Source: Thermoleophilia bacterium UBA6103 (GTDB lineage Bacteria; Actinomycetota; Thermoleophilia; UBA2241). From it: a DNA stretch of 53,922 nucleotides. Position numbers and translations under genes: made by a program. Location of the stretch: the NCBI GenBank assembly GCA_002423545.1, contig DIWP01000039.1:1-53922 (forward strand). The letters are read 5' to 3'. A model generated the notes under the pieces. It searched no databases. It saw only the letters and a program-made list of their open reading frames with translations, and was not told where the DNA came from. Positions 17,874 to 26,029 of this stretch are shown piece by piece. The number at the start of each line of letters is the position of its first letter. Position 1 is the stretch's first letter.

Positions 17874-18815
17874 TCACGACCGGCGCAACACCTCGTGATA
17901 GAGATTCACGAGTCGTCGCGCCATCACGTCGGTGCTCTGGGTGGCGGCGATCGCGCGCCCGGGGACCCGTGGGTCGGGCGCGGAGAGGACGGCGGTCAGG
18001 TGGTCGCACCAGCGCCGGACATCGAAGGGTGCGCACAGGGTCCCGGGAACCGATCCCAACAGCTCGGCGGCGATGCCCACCGGTGTGCTGAGCACCGGTA
18101 CGTCGCATGCCAGAGCCTCCATGCACGCAAGGCCGTATCCCTCTCTGTCCGAGGTCACGATGAGGGCGTCGGCGGCGTTGTGCCACAGCACGACCTCGTC
18201 GTAGGGCCGGCCCGACATGACCCGCAGCGTCACCCCGGGAAGCTGGGCGGTCAGCTCGCGGGCGCGATCGAAGCGCTTCTCGGGCCGGGCGGCGTCGGCG
18301 GCGAAGAGCAGCAGGCGTTCGTCGGCCGGCAGCCCGAGCGCCTGCCGGGCCTGGCGGCGGTCGATCGGCCGGAAGCGCTCGATGTCGACGCCGACCGGGA
18401 TGACGTCGGTGGTGGGGAAGGGGCAGATCGCAGCCAGCTCGCGTGACACCGCTACCACTGCTGCGGCACGGCCGGCTGCCACCGCCGTCACGCGCTTGAC
18501 GAGCCGGTGGTGGCAATCGCGGCCGTGCACGGTCAGTATCACCGGCCGCCGCCCGGCCGCCGCCAGGGCGACCGGCCCGGACAGGCCGTAGTGGGCGTGC
18601 ACGATGTCGGCGTCGTGGCGACGCAGCGCAGACAACAGCGTCTCGACCCCGTACCGCCACGGTCTGCCGGCGGCGTCGAACGCCTGCACCTGCACATCGA
18701 CGGCGCCGGCGCGACGCAGCGCTGCGACCTGGCTGGCCACGAACGTGCCGCGCGCCGGCCGCTCCCCGCTGGGGTACATGTTGGTGACGACGAGGATGCG
18801 GGGGCGAGAGGCCAT
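17874..18815 (-). CDS. Glycosyltransferase family 4 (GT-B)
   Basis: The 313-residue enzyme has the GT-B two-domain layout. The N-terminal strand is ILVVTNMYPSGERPARGTFV, with HAHYGLSG and a VTVHGRDCH segment. The C-terminal domain has VGVDIERF and the sugar-nucleotide binding stretch SDREGYGLACMEALACDVPVLSTPVG, where the E-x7-E pattern is visible. It should transfer a sugar from an NDP-sugar to a cell-envelope or lipid acceptor. It lies convergent to hypE and is the last backbone gene before element 1. It is a little short for GT4 (usually 350-400) but has all core motifs. The acceptor is unknown. Confidence 0.88.
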   Translation of the reverse strand: MASRPRILVVTNMYPSGERPARGTFVASQVAALRRAGAVDVQVQAFDAAGRPWRYGVETLLSALRRHDADIVHAHYGLSGPVALAAAGRRPVILTVHGRDCHHRLVKRVTAVAAGRAAAVVAVSRELAAICPFPTTDVIPVGVDIERFRPIDRRQARQALGLPADERLLLFAADAARPEKRFDRARELTAQLPGVTLRVMSGRPYDEVVLWHNAADALIVTSDREGYGLACMEALACDVPVLSTPVGIAAELLGSVPGTLCAPFDVRRWCDHLTAVLSAPDPRVPGRAIAATQSTDVMARRLVNLYHEVLRRS

Positions 18816-18912
18816 ACTCTGCGAGCCTACAGGCTAGGCGGGTGGAAAGGCGAGCATGCCTGGGCGCTCAGTTGTGCCGCGAGCATGCACGAGGAGGGGC
18901 GCCGAGAGGATG

Positions 18913-18963
18913 GATGGAGCCCGGTCGCGGACTCGAACCGCGGACCCCCTCCTTACCATGGAG
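18913..18963 (-). repeat. attL of element 1 (3' fragment of tRNA-Thr)
   Basis: These 51 bases are identical to 27299-27349. They hold the anticodon loop, variable region, T arm, acceptor 3' strand and CCA of tRNA-Thr(GGU), but the 5' half is missing, so this copy is a remnant and not a tRNA gene. Confidence 0.92.
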
Positions 18964-18965
18964 AA

Positions 18966-19673
18966 TCAGCCAGTCTCGGGGCTCCGGCGAGAGGGCTGTT
19001 TCGAGGCTAGAATCGGTGTAGTGCATGGTGGCCTGTGGCATGCTTTGGCCTGAAGAGTGCCAACAGAGTGCCAGCACGTGCGACGCTTGCGGGCCATCAG
19101 GTGCCAGGCATTCCGCTGCCGGCGCCAGCGGCCGAGACGCTGTCTGACCTTGCGTGCGATGGCCACATGCGAACGGTCGTCGGGGTGCCAACCGTCGGCA
19201 GACCGCTGCGCCCCTCGGCTCAGCGCCTTGAGGCTCAGGAACGCGCAGCGCGGGTACTGGCGGGTCAGCCAGCGGATCACCCGGTCGTAGCCGGCTGCCT
19301 GTGGCTTCTGCTTCCACACCCCCAGGCAGAGGATACGCACCCTGGGGTTGGCGTCGCGCAGCGACTCGATGATGCGGCGATAGCTCCGACCGAAGCTCGA
19401 CAAGTGTGTCGGCGTGAAGGGGTTTGCGTCGTTGGTACCCAGCTCGATGATCGCCACGTCGGCGGCCGGCAACGGGAGCGGCACCTGCGCCGTCCGGCCG
19501 CCGACGAAGTTCAGGCGCTGCCCGGGATAGGTCCGCAGCAGCCGTTCGGCGAAGCCATGCCGGGCACCGTAGCCGGCCGTCAGCGAGTCGCCGACAATCA
19601 GAATGTCGGCGCGGGCCTCACTCGGCAGAAGCAGTGCCACGGCCATGAGAATGCTGCCACAGAGAGTCCTCAC
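18966..19673 (-). CDS. Secreted SGNH/GDSL hydrolase
   Basis: The 235-residue protein starts with a signal peptide (about residues 1-22, ending S-E-A-R-A). Its SGNH-fold motifs are block I ILIVGDSLTAGYG (Ser29), block III IIELGTNDA and block V DGWHPD with the catalytic Asp/His. It should be an exported esterase or lipase acting on an unknown acyl or carbohydrate ester. About 55 residues after the catalytic domain look like random Arg-rich sequence. They run through the integrase arm-like repeats (19057-19076) into attL, with the stop just past attL at 18966, so the tail was probably acquired on integration or the domain was truncated. It is the last gene of the leftward operon. Confidence 0.75.
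   Translation of the reverse strand: MRTLCGSILMAVALLLPSEARADILIVGDSLTAGYGARHGFAERLLRTYPGQRLNFVGGRTAQVPLPLPAADVAIIELGTNDANPFTPTHLSSFGRSYRRIIESLRDANPRVRILCLGVWKQKPQAAGYDRVIRWLTRQYPRCAFLSLKALSRGAQRSADGWHPDDRSHVAIARKVRQRLGRWRRQRNAWHLMARKRRTCWHSVGTLQAKACHRPPCTTPILASKQPSRRSPETG
19057..19076. repeat. Left integrase arm-type sites (element 1)
   Basis: Two direct copies of GTGCCARCA (19057-19065 GTGCCAACA, 19068-19076 GTGCCAGCA) are spaced 11 bp apart, about 95 bp inside attL. A matching pair with the same spacing and opposite order lies at 27211-27230 near attR. This arrangement is expected of tyrosine-integrase arm sites; binding itself is inferred. Confidence 0.5.
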
Positions 19674-19682
19674 GGTGGCATC

Positions 19683-20132
19683 CTATCCCTGCGACGTCGC
19701 TTCTTCGAGGCGCATCTGCCCTTCGATCTCCGCCTCCTCGACATCGGCCTTCTCCTGGCCCAGGATGTGGCGCAGCGCCGTGATGAACGAGACGTGCGTC
19801 CAAGGCTTCGGCCGCCGGCAGCCGCGGTAGGTGTAGCCCGGGGTGCCACGCTCGCCGTCGATGAGGTGCCCGAGGTGGCGCCAGTACTCGACCATGCGGT
19901 GGATCGTCCAGACGTCGCCTGTGCCCAGCAGGCGAGTCAGGTAGACGGGCTCGCCGGGACGGTCGCGCCAGCCATCCATTAGGAGGGCCAGCACCTTGTC
20001 GGTGGCGTCGGGGTCGTGCTGGATGTTGTAGCCGTCGTTCGGAACGTAGCGCGGCTCAGGGCCGATACCGGCGAACGGTGGCGGGGACGTCCGCACGGCG
20101 ACGTCTGGACGTCTGGCGGTGGCAGTGCTCAT
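19683..20132 (-). CDS. Conserved element protein, winged-helix-like (copy 1)
   Basis: The 149-residue protein starts at the ATG at 20132, overlapping the RuvC-like gene by four bases. Its core (YVPNDGYNIQHDPDATDKV through TPGYTYRGCRRPKPWTHV) is a compact alpha/beta domain with an acidic first helix, a helix pair (VWTIHRMVEYWRHLGHLID) and a beta wing (GTPGYTYRGCRR). I read it as a winged-helix DNA-binding domain. A nearly identical protein is encoded by element 2 (36750-37097), the two genes differing at roughly ten positions over about 280 bp. Here it has a different acidic C-terminus (EKADVEEAEIEGQMRLEEA). It precedes the GDSL hydrolase, while its twin precedes a nuclease-like protein. Its role is unknown. 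Confidence 0.72.
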   Translation of the reverse strand: MSTATARRPDVAVRTSPPPFAGIGPEPRYVPNDGYNIQHDPDATDKVLALLMDGWRDRPGEPVYLTRLLGTGDVWTIHRMVEYWRHLGHLIDGERGTPGYTYRGCRRPKPWTHVSFITALRHILGQEKADVEEAEIEGQMRLEEATSQG

Positions 20133-20644
20133 GCGACCATCGCCGCAACTGCCGGCCACTGAACCTTCTCGAGCGCCGCCGCCTGCGCCTGTGGCACATC
20201 GGCGACCGGGTCCCCGTAGGCATGCCGTGCCATGCACCAGAGCAGGAAGGCGTCGGCCTCGTTGTTGTCGCTACCCTCGAAGCCGAAGCGACGGATGGCG
20301 GCCGCGATCATGGCGTCCTTCGGTGAGTTGCCGCGGCCGGTGGCGAACTTCTTGAGCGTCGAGGGTGCGACCTCGACGGTCGTTGTCCCAGTGACGAAAG
20401 CGGCGAAGCGAATCACGCCGCCCAGCTCACCGATCTGGTAGACGCTGCGGCCCTGACTGCCGAACGAGTAGCCCTCGAGCACGAGGACGTCGGCGTTGTC
20501 GGCCATCGGCACGATCCTGTGGCGTATGTCCCACAGCCGCTGCATGCCCTTCGACTTCACCCTGATCACGCCGCTCTCGCCATCCAGGCAATAGCCGGTC
20601 GCGGTCAGAGAGAGGTCGAGGGCGAGGATGGTAGGGGCGCTCAT
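20129..20644 (-). CDS. RuvC-like Holliday junction nuclease of phage type
   Basis: The 171-residue protein has the RNase H-like RuvC pattern: LALDLSLTATGYCL with the first catalytic Asp (about residue 10), a VLVLEGYSFG strand carrying the Glu, an APSTLKKFATGRGNSPKD region typical of RuvC-like proteins, and the final N-E-A-D-A-F-L-L motif with the last Asp. Phage versions resolve branched DNA before packaging. That suits its place behind the terminase and portal genes. It overlaps the downstream gene by four bases. Confidence 0.8.
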   Translation of the reverse strand: MSAPTILALDLSLTATGYCLDGESGVIRVKSKGMQRLWDIRHRIVPMADNADVLVLEGYSFGSQGRSVYQIGELGGVIRFAAFVTGTTTVEVAPSTLKKFATGRGNSPKDAMIAAAIRRFGFEGSDNNEADAFLLWCMARHAYGDPVADVPQAQAAALEKVQWPAVAAMVA

Positions 20645-20979
20645 GCCGCCTTCTTCGCACCTTGCCAGACCTCATCAAGGCACTGTGCCTTGTTCTCCTC
20701 GATGAGAGCGATCGCCTCGGTGTGCTGGTCAATCGTCTGGCAGATGCCGGCCCGCATGCGCTCCAGGAAGTCGATGCGCAGCCTGTGCTGCTCAACCGTC
20801 GCCTGCCCCCACGTCACGCTGTCACCGTCGCCAAGCTTGAACGGGGTCCGCAGAAGCGCAGCCCAGCCCTCATCGCGGGCAGTGCCAACATCCAAGGATT
20901 CGCGCACCACACCGGCCGATATCGACCGAGACGATGCGCTCCAGCAGGCTGAGTGCCGTGGCGGCGTGGTCGGCGGCAC
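20641..20979 (-). CDS. Small ORF behind the truncated portal gene
   Basis: The 112-codon frame overlaps the 3' end of the portal gene in another frame. Only its second part looks protein-like: RDEGWAALLRTPFKLGDG, a VTWGQATVEQH stretch, then a helix LRIDFLERMRAGICQTI and HTEAIALIEENKAQ. Internal GTG codons near 20910 could be the real start. It overlaps the RuvC-like gene by four bases, which supports translation. It may be a small stand-alone phage protein, or the remaining C-terminus of a gene whose other part was lost in the deletion that truncated the portal. Confidence 0.45.
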   Translation of the reverse strand: MPPTTPPRHSACWSASSRSISAGVVRESLDVGTARDEGWAALLRTPFKLGDGDSVTWGQATVEQHRLRIDFLERMRAGICQTIDQHTEAIALIEENKAQCLDEVWQGAKKAA

Positions 20980-21961
20980 GGATGGAGAACTCCGCCACGG
21001 TGATGTTCATGTCCTTCGGGTCAAGTCCGTCCAGCTCGGTGAAGACCTCGGCATCGGTGTCGAACCATCTGCCGCCGCCGCGCTCTCCAGCGCTCTCCAG
21101 CGCCTCGTGGGGCACCAGGATGCGGGCCTTGCCGAGACGGATGTCCCGGACCCACGAGCTGTAGGTCTCATCGAGTCCGTCGAGCAGCTCCTCGGCGCCT
21201 TGAATGTCGGCGCGGCCGTGCGGTGAGTGTGGCTCGCCACGGTTGGGGCGCACGTTGGGCACATACCAGGTGAGCAGTCTCGTGCCCTCAGGCGCCGACA
21301 CGGCGGGTTCCAGGCCTGCCGTCTGCTCGTGGTCGACCAGGGGCACTGAGCGGCCCAGGTGCGTCTTGTCGCCGACGTAGAGCCCGTGCAGGATGACGCC
21401 GGGCTCGTGGCGCTCCAGGTGCCGCCAGACGCTGCGATCCTTGGCCGGCAACTCACGCCAGAAGGTCACGCCCCTCAGGTAGCGGCCGTAGGCGAACTCC
21501 GGCACGGCGTGATCGGCGGCGACGGCAGTCACGAAGGGGAAGTCGGCGATCTCTGCATCCCAGGAGACGCGCAGATAGACGCCGGAGATCGCCGCGCAGA
21601 TCTCTGCCGCTTCGAGCAGCACGTTTGCGAGGCCGCTCTCCACGGCAATCTCATCGAGCCGCTGCTGTGCTTCCTTGCTGGCCTGCAGCTCGGGCATCTC
21701 GCCGAAGAGCAGATCGGCGCTCGACTGCGCGATCTCGGCGGCCAGTGGCACGTGGATGGGCGGCGGTTGGCGCACCGCCGTGTTGGTGCTCTGCCGACGC
21801 CAGAAGAAGAAGCTCCTCGCGACCTTGTTGTCGCGCGGTGGTGCGGCGTTTGCCTGCAGCTGCGACGGGTTACCGCCGTACCAGGCTCGCCACGTGTGGA
21901 TGTCGGCCGGGGTCGCGCCGGGTGGCGGCCAGGCCATGTTGGGGTCGTTGGGTAGGCTCAT
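20870..21961 (-). CDS. Phage portal protein, C-terminally truncated
   Basis: The 363-residue product resembles SPP1-type portals, which form the dodecameric ring through which DNA enters the capsid. Visible features are the N-terminal PPIHVPLAAEIAQSSADLLF segment, an AAISGVYLRVSWD strand, a variable domain with PFVTAVAADHAVPEF, and the clip/stem approach SSWVRDIRLGKARI and RAADHAATALSLLERIVS. Full portals have about 450-550 residues. Here the last 20 residues (ending ARILGCWHCPR) look out of frame, so the gene has lost its C-terminal third by deletion or frameshift. A working connector is unlikely. It follows a tiny gene by a four-base overlap. Confidence 0.72.
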   Translation of the reverse strand: MSLPNDPNMAWPPPGATPADIHTWRAWYGGNPSQLQANAAPPRDNKVARSFFFWRRQSTNTAVRQPPPIHVPLAAEIAQSSADLLFGEMPELQASKEAQQRLDEIAVESGLANVLLEAAEICAAISGVYLRVSWDAEIADFPFVTAVAADHAVPEFAYGRYLRGVTFWRELPAKDRSVWRHLERHEPGVILHGLYVGDKTHLGRSVPLVDHEQTAGLEPAVSAPEGTRLLTWYVPNVRPNRGEPHSPHGRADIQGAEELLDGLDETYSSWVRDIRLGKARILVPHEALESAGERGGGRWFDTDAEVFTELDGLDPKDMNITVAEFSIRAADHAATALSLLERIVSVDIGRCGARILGCWHCPR

Positions 21962-22116
21962 GTGGTATCACCCCTGGAGCGGCGGATATACCGACGGCGA
22001 AAGATCGGCACAGAGACCTCGTCGACCCACGGCAGACGCACCAGCCAGCCTGAGACGCGAGCCACAGTGTGCGGATCGTGGACGAACGGGATGCAGAACG
22101 GGATTGAGAGCTTCAT
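21958..22116 (-). CDS. Small conserved-position phage protein
   Basis: This 52-residue frame starts at the ATG at 22116 (MKLSIPFCIPFVHDPHTVAR) and overlaps the genes on both sides by four bases (ATGA), so it is likely translated. It is basic at its C-terminus (FRRRYIRRSRG). No family is recognised. Confidence 0.5.
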   Translation of the reverse strand: MKLSIPFCIPFVHDPHTVARVSGWLVRLPWVDEVSVPIFRRRYIRRSRGDTT

Positions 22117-22670
22117 GAGACTCCCTTCGTTGGCGCACACCTCTCCGCATTTAGGGCAACCGCCCTCTGCCGTGCGTGCTCCCGCATCTCTGGGGTCCTG
22201 TTGCGCTCGCGTAAGGCTTCTCGCCGCTCTTCGGTCCAGCCAGACGACCCGCCTTTCACCCCAATCTGCTGGCGTAGCTCAGGCCGCTCTGCGAAGAATG
22301 CGACTGAAAGCCATTGGACACATCTCATGTGCTCACGACACTCCTCTGTCTGAGAGCGGCGGCGCATGTTTTCGTGGCCCTCATCCCGCAACATTCCGGA
22401 CCGCATAGTGACCCGCCCTCGACCTCCTAGAGCGAGGTTCTCTGGATATCTCTGGGCGATCCGCCGACCGTTTTCCAGACGGTTGGCGTGGTACTCGGGG
22501 CTCGTAAGCGATGATGTCCGATTGATTCCCGCCCGTTCTCTCACGTCAGTTGCCGTGACACCATGAGCATGTGAGACGTGGGACAGAACAGCCTTGAACG
22601 GTCCTTCGCCGCACCATGGGCACACACCCTGATAGAGGAGTCGACGGATGTCTGCCTTCGCAGGCTTCAT
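22113..22670 (-). CDS. MucR-like zinc-finger phage protein
   Basis: The 185-residue protein has an N-terminal zinc-binding motif, CPWCGEGPFKAVLSHVSHAHG, in which two Cys and two His are spaced as in MucR/Ros-type regulators and related actinophage proteins. An LRELAGI-like helix (VRERAGI) follows. The remainder is basic and helical (ERREALRERNRTPEMREHARQRA), like NUMOD-type DNA-binding modules. It probably binds DNA; whether it regulates transcription or aids packaging is unknown. It overlaps the large terminase gene by four bases. Confidence 0.65.
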   Translation of the reverse strand: MKPAKADIRRLLYQGVCPWCGEGPFKAVLSHVSHAHGVTATDVRERAGINRTSSLTSPEYHANRLENGRRIAQRYPENLALGGRGRVTMRSGMLRDEGHENMRRRSQTEECREHMRCVQWLSVAFFAERPELRQQIGVKGGSSGWTEERREALRERNRTPEMREHARQRAVALNAERCAPTKGVS

Positions 22671-23935
22671 GCGGCCTCCTTCGCAGTCGAGGCGATCCAG
22701 CGCCGAGTGTGGCGGCGCAGTGTGTAGCAGCCGTAGCGCAGGGCGTCGCAGCCGTGATCGTCTGCCTTGAGCGGCGCGTCTGTGCCGCGCTCCTGTGCCT
22801 TGGGATCCCAGACGTAGCCGGAGAGTTCCCGCAGTAGGTGCTGACAGCTGCGATGGATGCGCAGGCGGCCGGCGGAGAGCAGGCTGGCGGTGTAGCGGAT
22901 GCCGTCCAGGACATCGTTCTCGCCGTCACGAGGGCGCACCCAACCGTCACGACGAAGCTGCGCGTAGAACGACGCCGCCGAGGGGTCGATGATCGCCATG
23001 CGTACCGGAACCGGCGCCGGCTTGCCATTGAGCAGCCAGACACCGTCGGCGCCCGTCTCGATCCAGTCGCGCAGACGCTGCGAATACTCAGCGTCGGTCA
23101 GCTGGCGGTGCGTCTCGTGGGCATCCCAGCGCCACTCGCGGGCCACGTAGAGACGCTCATCGGCTCCGATGCCGGCCAGCAGGGCGTGGGTGACAGTCGC
23201 GGTGCCGTAGTCGATCAGCAGCCACCAGGTGCCGATGTTGGGCAGCTCGTCGACCACGTGGGTGTCGAGGTCGAGCATGTCGTAGACGGCGCCTTCGGCA
23301 GCCACCCAGAGACCCTCAATGAAGCGCTTGCGCCAGAGGCCGGCGAACTCGCGCTTGATGCCCTCGACGAAGCTGGCCGGCAGGTTGGCGGCGTTGTCCT
23401 CGAGCCGGAACGAGAAGCGGGCGATGTCGAGTTCGTCAGCCTTGTCGAGCCAGCGACGCTTGAGCCAGTGCTGCGGGGAGTCGGGGTTCGTCGTGGCGAT
23501 CATGCGGGCGCCCTCAGATGAGAGGCGGCTGCGCAGCATCGTCCAGAAGCTCTCGGGCACGGTCGATGCCTCATCGACGTAGGCGCCGACCAGGGTCACG
23601 CCGCGGATGCGCTCCTGCGAGCGCTCGTCGTTGGCGCCCACCACGTACACGCGCCGGCCATCGATGTAGAACTCGCGCGTGCCGCGGTTGTGCCGGCATA
23701 CAGCGCCACCGAAGATGTCGATCATCGGGTCGATGATGTTGCGGCGAACGGTGTCCTGCGTCTTGCCCGCCAGCAACAGGTTCCCGGGCGGCCCGTGCAT
23801 CGCGAAGTCGACGAAGGCGTGGTCGGCGCCCCAGCTCTTCCCGCTACGCACGGCGCCATCGCAGATGACCATGACGTGATTCTGCAGTGCCCACCAGGCG
23901 GCACGCTGCTTCGGTGTGAGCGCCGCGACCTTCAT
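22667..23935 (-). CDS. Terminase large subunit (PBSX/phage ATPase-nuclease)
   Basis: The 422-residue motor protein translocates and cuts DNA during packaging. The ATPase domain has Walker A GAVRSGKS (residues 27-34), Walker B AYVDEAS (about 118-124) and the ATTNPD coupling motif. The RNase H-like nuclease domain has LLIDYGTATVTHALL, IIDPSAASF and a C-terminal DDHGCDALRYG with the last metal ligands. All key residues appear intact and the length is normal. It overlaps the small subunit upstream. In contrast, element 2 encodes these two domains as separate genes. Confidence 0.88.
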   Translation of the reverse strand: MKVAALTPKQRAAWWALQNHVMVICDGAVRSGKSWGADHAFVDFAMHGPPGNLLLAGKTQDTVRRNIIDPMIDIFGGAVCRHNRGTREFYIDGRRVYVVGANDERSQERIRGVTLVGAYVDEASTVPESFWTMLRSRLSSEGARMIATTNPDSPQHWLKRRWLDKADELDIARFSFRLEDNAANLPASFVEGIKREFAGLWRKRFIEGLWVAAEGAVYDMLDLDTHVVDELPNIGTWWLLIDYGTATVTHALLAGIGADERLYVAREWRWDAHETHRQLTDAEYSQRLRDWIETGADGVWLLNGKPAPVPVRMAIIDPSAASFYAQLRRDGWVRPRDGENDVLDGIRYTASLLSAGRLRIHRSCQHLLRELSGYVWDPKAQERGTDAPLKADDHGCDALRYGCYTLRRHTRRWIASTAKEAA

Positions 23936-24276
23936 GCCTGTTCGCCTGGCCTCTCGCCCTTCTGGAGGGCTAGATACTCCTCGGCGGCAGAACGGCTGCC
24001 ATCATCAGTCACTGGCTGGTCGCGCTGACCAAGGTGCTGCTTGCCGAGCCAGATCAGCATCGTGTCGCTGTCCTTCGCCCACTGCCGGCGGCGTAGGGAT
24101 ATCCGGCCTCTGCCAAGTCCTCGCTCCCAGACCTCCCGATACTTGCGCTGGCGCAGCTTCTTGCTGATCGTCGGCTGGGAGACGCCGAACCAGGCAGCCA
24201 CGTCTTCCTGAGTGCACTGCATGGCTGCGAGCTTTTCGAGCTGCTCGAGGTCGATCTCAACGGCGCGGCGGCCCAT
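23932..24276 (-). CDS. Terminase small subunit (HTH)
   Basis: The 114-residue protein has an N-terminal helix-turn-helix (CTQEDVAAWFGVSQPTISKKLRQ) followed by a basic region and a helix (TMLIWLGKQHLGQRDQ) typical of the small terminases that recognise pac/cos sites. It lies directly before and overlaps the large subunit gene. The substrate site is not known. Confidence 0.78.
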   Translation of the reverse strand: MGRRAVEIDLEQLEKLAAMQCTQEDVAAWFGVSQPTISKKLRQRKYREVWERGLGRGRISLRRRQWAKDSDTMLIWLGKQHLGQRDQPVTDDGSRSAAEEYLALQKGERPGEQA

Positions 24277-24294
24277 GGACGTCCAGTGGCCATG

Positions 24295-25587
24295 TCACGC
24301 GATCCGCTCCGTGGCGATCTGCGCGAAGGTGCGATCATCGCCATCGAGAAGGGCCTCGCGTCCGGTGAACGCCTGCCAGCGCGCCAGCGCCACATCGACG
24401 AAGGCCGGCGAGAGTTCGATCGCGCAGCAGTTGCGGCCCAGCTCCTCGGCGGCGATCAGCGCCGTGCCGGAGCCCGAGAAGGGCTCATAGGGGAGGGCTC
24501 CTGGCTCGGTGTGGTAGCTGATCGGCCGGCGGATCGTCTCGATCGGCTTCTGGGTCGGGTGGATGCCCGAGGCGCCGTCGTCGATCTTGCTCTCGATCTC
24601 CCACACCGCCCGCGCGTCGGCCGGCGGCTTGAGGGCGGGCTTCTTACCCTCAATCCAGCCGTACATCATCGGCTCGTAGTCCCACATGAAGTGGCTGTGG
24701 GTGAGCACGCTTCTGGTCTTGTGCCAGATCAGCATCTGGTGGGGCAGCAGACCGACGGCGCGCCAGGCCTCCAGCACGATGTCGGTGCGCATGGCGCCGA
24801 ACCACTGGTAGATGGCTGGCGCCTGGCAGAGTGCGTGCTCGATCGCGGCTGCGAGGAAGTCGCGGTAGAAGTCGACTGCCGCGGCGTGGTCGGTGTAGGC
24901 GTCCCAGTGCTTCTCCTTGTTGGGGTTGCCCCACTTGCCACCGTTGCCGTCGTAGTCGACCAGGTACGGCGGATCGGTGGCCATCAGCACGGCGCGAGCG
25001 CCGTCCATGACGCGCACCACGTCGTCGGGCGCCGTGGCATCGCCACAGAGCAGGCGGTGGCGTCCCAGCAGCCAGAGGTCGCCGGAGCGCGACACGGGCG
25101 CTTCAGGCGGCTCAGGGGCCTCGTCTGGGTCGACCAGGCCCTCGACCCCGGGCGGTGCGAGCAGCGGCACCAGCTCGTCCTCATCGAAGCCGGTCAGGGC
25201 AAGGTCGAGGTCGAGCGTGGCCAGCTCTCCGAGCTCGATGCGCAACAGCTCGGGATCCCAGTCGGTCTCCTCGTGGCAGCGGTTGTCCATGAGGCGGTAG
25301 GCCTTGACCTGGGCCTCGCTGAGGTCGGTGGCCACGTGTACCGGCACCTGCTCCAAGTCGAGCCGTTGGGCCGCCAGCAGGCGGGTATGCCCGGCGATGA
25401 TCACGCCCTCGGCATCGACGACGATCGGCTGCTTGAAGCCGAACTCCTTGATCGAGGCCGCTACCTTGGCGATGGCCGACTCTGGGACCTGGCGAGCGTT
25501 GCGGGCGTAGGGGACCGGCTTGGAGAGCGGCCAGGATTCGATTGCGAATACCGGAGCCCTTTTAGGGCTTATGCTTTTCGTCGGCAT
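24295..25587 (-). CDS. ParB-like domain fused to DNA methyltransferase
   Basis: The 430-residue protein joins a ParB/sulfiredoxin-type N-terminal domain (NARQVPESAIAKVAASI and IIAGHTRLLAAQRL, residues 30-80) to a beta-class DNA methyltransferase. The catalytic motif DPPY (205-208) comes before the AdoMet motif EPFSGSGT (368-375), the order of beta-class N4-cytosine or N6-adenine enzymes. Such fusions are common in actinophages and satellites and may protect element DNA from host restriction; no restriction gene is present. It is followed by the small terminase gene. Confidence 0.85.
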   Translation of the reverse strand: MPTKSISPKRAPVFAIESWPLSKPVPYARNARQVPESAIAKVAASIKEFGFKQPIVVDAEGVIIAGHTRLLAAQRLDLEQVPVHVATDLSEAQVKAYRLMDNRCHEETDWDPELLRIELGELATLDLDLALTGFDEDELVPLLAPPGVEGLVDPDEAPEPPEAPVSRSGDLWLLGRHRLLCGDATAPDDVVRVMDGARAVLMATDPPYLVDYDGNGGKWGNPNKEKHWDAYTDHAAAVDFYRDFLAAAIEHALCQAPAIYQWFGAMRTDIVLEAWRAVGLLPHQMLIWHKTRSVLTHSHFMWDYEPMMYGWIEGKKPALKPPADARAVWEIESKIDDGASGIHPTQKPIETIRRPISYHTEPGALPYEPFSGSGTALIAAEELGRNCCAIELSPAFVDVALARWQAFTGREALLDGDDRTFAQIATERIA

Positions 25588-25593
25588 AGCGTC

Positions 25594-25965
25594 TCATTGT
25601 CGCTGTCGCCGGCGGCGATGAATTCGCTGACTTGGACCACGGACGTAGATGAGTCCACCGCGGCGACCACGGCAACCGACGATCACGTGACCGGCGCGCC
25701 TGAGCCCCTCGACGTGCTGGTGGATGCAGTCGAGAACATCCTTGCCTGGTGGGACCGCCTTGCCCTCTGCCCGTAGGAGCGCAATGGGGTGAACGACCGA
25801 CCCCTTCCTGCGGCGCAGAGTGCGCAGCAGCCACTCTCCAAGCTCGAGGTCATGGCGGGGGTTGTAGGCCGGGTGGCAACTGCAGGCCGGCCCAGGATTG
25901 TCCGATGCCAGTCGGGCTCCACACACGATGCAGCGACGTTGCCGCGATGATGAACCTTCGACCAC
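25594..25965 (-). CDS. Small zinc-ribbon/winged-helix-like phage protein
   Basis: The 123-residue frame starts at a GTG. CIVCGARLASDN...CSCHP at the N-terminus is a probable zinc ribbon, and the remainder (LGEWLLRTLRRRKGSVVHPIALLRA through HVEGLRRAGHVIVGCRGRRGG) has the helix-strand order of a winged helix. It is the first gene of the leftward operon, divergent from the integrase, so it could be a regulator. Family unknown. Confidence 0.6.
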   Translation of the reverse strand: MVEGSSSRQRRCIVCGARLASDNPGPACSCHPAYNPRHDLELGEWLLRTLRRRKGSVVHPIALLRAEGKAVPPGKDVLDCIHQHVEGLRRAGHVIVGCRGRRGGLIYVRGPSQRIHRRRRQRQ

Positions 25966-26029
25966 AGCCTGAGTCTTCAGTGCCCGCCGCGCATGGTCTA
26001 ACCCGAGTTTTCGCGCTAGGCTCGGCGCC

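Noticed and set aside
18913..18963. Apparent tRNA-Thr before element 1
   Set aside because: Only the 3' half with the T arm is present; the full gene is at 27301-27376.
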